64,000 nt of DNA. It comes from CAYMTR01 sp964393405. Lineage in GTDB: Bacteria > Bacteroidota > Bacteroidia > Bacteroidales > Prolixibacteraceae. The notes below the pieces were generated by a model. The model ran no database searches, was not told the DNA's origin, and saw nothing but the letters and a program-made list of their open reading frames with translations. The DNA lies in NCBI GenBank assembly GCA_964393405.1, contig CAYMTR010000006.1, positions 1 through 64,000 on the forward strand, written 5' to 3'. Of this stretch, positions 62,732 through 64,000 are shown piece after piece. The translations under genes and the position numbers were made by a program. Position 1 is the stretch's first letter. The number at the start of each line of letters is the position of its first letter.

Positions 62732-64000
62732 TTATTCTATATTGTTTCTTAATATTACTTTTGCCGGATCTGTCCCTTCAATTATTTTCTTGTAATTTGA
62801 AATTATATTATTTGTCAGATAAATTCTATCACATTTATCATCATAATTCATAAATGTATCTAACTTTTCATTCCCATAACAACCTGTAATAATAAATTGC
62901 TTGCATTCTTTTAGGGTGAAAAGCGTTGAATTACTTTGAGGTTTAAATGTGCGAAGTCCACTAAATGTAATATCGCTGCATTTATCAAATTGAATAGGTT
63001 TATCAGATGGGGTCTCAATACTTATATTGTCAAGAAGCAGATTCTTTGCATATTGGACGTCAATCCCTTTTTCTGACTCTATAAAAATATCTGAGAATGA
63101 AATCTGATCAACACTTCTTTCCTCAAGTCCGTATATTGCAATTCCTTTTTTTGCACCGCTTATGCTAACCCCCGAAATATATATGTCTCTCAATGAAGGG
63201 GTTCTTTCAGAGATAGGCTCAATATCAGTTTTTTGATATCTCATATTAAGTATTATACCTTCTTTAACAATGTCGTGCATTACAATATTGTTAACCCTGA
63301 CATCTTCAATGACACCACCCCGACCTCGCATGGTCTTAAACCTGATTCCTCTGTCAGTACCTTCGAATACACAATTTGATATTGTAACTCTTCGAATATC
63401 TCCCGACATTTCACTTCCAAGTACAACTCCTCCATGACCGTTAAGCATAGTACAGTTTGTGATTGTTACGTTTTCTGTTGGCCTTGCAGCTTCACGACCG
63501 TCTTCATCACGCCCTGATTTTAACACAATGCAATCATCTCCAACTGATATGTGGCAATCAGATATATGTACGTTTGTACATGAACAAGGGTCAATACCAT
63601 CAGTGTTTGGTGAATCGCCCGGATTATAAATCTTAACTTTGCTGATTGTTACGTTGTCACAATAAACAGGAACTAAAGTCCAAAAAGGTGGATTTGAAAA
63701 ACTAACTCCTTCTATTAATATGTCTTTGCAATTATAAAATAAGACCATAGGTGGCCTTAGAAAGTTTTTCATTCTGGATATGTATTTATTTCTTGACAAC
63801 AATTCCTTATTCTCTTCAATAAATATTTTTTGCCATTCTGATTCAACTTTTTCATTCCTGCTAATATCAAACCAGTAATCCCACCATTTTTTACCGTGTC
63901 CTTCAAAGTGTCCTTTGCCTGTTATTGAAATATTTTGTGCATCAATAGCATATATTTGCGATGCAAAAGTTTTTAATCTTACTCCTTCCCATTGAGAAAC
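62732..64000 (-). CDS. Glycoside hydrolase family 28 polygalacturonase (5' partial)
   Basis: The reading frame stays open to the window edge, so the 422 residues here are the C-terminal part of a longer gene; the in-frame TTG near 63802 is internal. Before it I read WEGVRLKTFASQIYAIDAQN and GKGHFEGHGKKWWDYW, the normal N-terminal part of a GH28 right-handed beta-helix. Catalytic motifs are all present: SPNTDGIDP, SVGDDCIVLKSG, GHGGVVLGSEMSG and GIRFKTMRGRGG. Polygalacturonases hydrolyse alpha-1,4 galacturonic acid links in pectin; exo, endo and rhamnogalacturonan-active forms are alike at this level. It leads the susC-susD unit and is probably exported, although its signal peptide lies outside. 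Confidence 0.92.
   Translation of the reverse strand, partial: VSQWEGVRLKTFASQIYAIDAQNISITGKGHFEGHGKKWWDYWFDISRNEKVESEWQKIFIEENKELLSRNKYISRMKNFLRPPMVLFYNCKDILIEGVSFSNPPFWTLVPVYCDNVTISKVKIYNPGDSPNTDGIDPCSCTNVHISDCHISVGDDCIVLKSGRDEDGREAARPTENVTITNCTMLNGHGGVVLGSEMSGDIRRVTISNCVFEGTDRGIRFKTMRGRGGVIEDVRVNNIVMHDIVKEGIILNMRYQKTDIEPISERTPSLRDIYISGVSISGAKKGIAIYGLEERSVDQISFSDIFIESEKGIDVQYAKNLLLDNISIETPSDKPIQFDKCSDITFSGLRTFKPQSNSTLFTLKECKQFIITGCYGNEKLDTFMNYDDKCDRIYLTNNIISNYKKIIEGTDPAKVILRNNIE

Noticed and set aside
62732..63802. GH28 gene starting at 63802
   Set aside because: The codon there is TTG, the frame stays open to the window end, and the upstream codons encode the conserved GH28 N-terminal part, so the gene is truncated by the window and does not start here.

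Overview
This is an AT-rich chromosomal window from a member of the Bacteroidota, most likely the Bacteroidales/Marinilabiliales side of the phylum. The evidence is a type IX secretion (T9SS) cargo protein next to a PorP/SprF-like gene, two SusC/SusD pairs, an S46 dipeptidyl peptidase, glycine-lipid acyltransferases, a DUF4494 gene, Bacteroidota-type promoters (TTTG ... TAnnTTTG) and the Bacteroidota order of the division and cell wall (dcw) cluster. MurE carries the DNPR motif of meso-diaminopimelate-adding enzymes. WaaA indicates a Kdo-containing lipopolysaccharide. I saw no tRNA, rRNA, CRISPR array, insertion sequence or phage gene.

Layout. 1-2000: end of a T9SS cargo protein, then a PorP/SprF-like gene and a terminator. 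2000-14300: a metallophosphoesterase, galK, an acyl-CoA ligase, a flippase with a small membrane zincin, a glycosyltransferase, both RNases H (rnhB, rnhA), a DPP7-like peptidase and waaA. 14500-21500: a B12-dependent ribonucleotide reductase, a SPOR protein, a divergent PurF-like amidotransferase, and the glycine-lipid genes glsA-glsB on the minus strand. 21760-38820: one long dcw operon, mraZ-rsmH-ftsL-ftsI-murE-mraY-murD-ftsW-murG-murC-ftsQ-ftsA-ftsZ(a)-ftsZ(b)-yqeY, with an apparent MraZ-box promoter in front and a hairpin terminator behind. 38900-43300: an Lrp/AsnC regulator, a long inverted repeat, an ABC-F/rlmB operon, a small secreted repeat protein and a DUF4494 gene. 43300-49500: a LacI-type regulator divergent from an orphan SusC/SusD pair, with a near-perfect LacI-type operator between them. 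49500-53700: a LysM/periplasmic-binding fusion and an ECF sigma factor with its probable anti-sigma, an Spy-like protein and an acetyltransferase. 53700-64000: a pectin utilization locus on the minus strand (GH28, SusC, SusD, a T9SS-tailed secreted protein, GH105, GH43).

The most unusual feature is the pair of tandem ftsZ genes. Both keep an intact GTPase core and T7 loop. Only the second has the usual FtsZ C-terminal peptide and the Bacteroidota tail. The first instead ends in a basic patch followed by an amphipathic helix that resembles the membrane-targeting helix of the FtsA encoded immediately upstream. This suggests a self-anchoring FtsZ paralogue working beside a conventional, FtsA-recruited one.

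The pectin locus reads as a coherent pathway: GH28 cuts polygalacturonan, SusC/SusD import the oligosaccharides, and GH105 and GH43 trim unsaturated galacturonyl ends and arabinose/xylose side chains.
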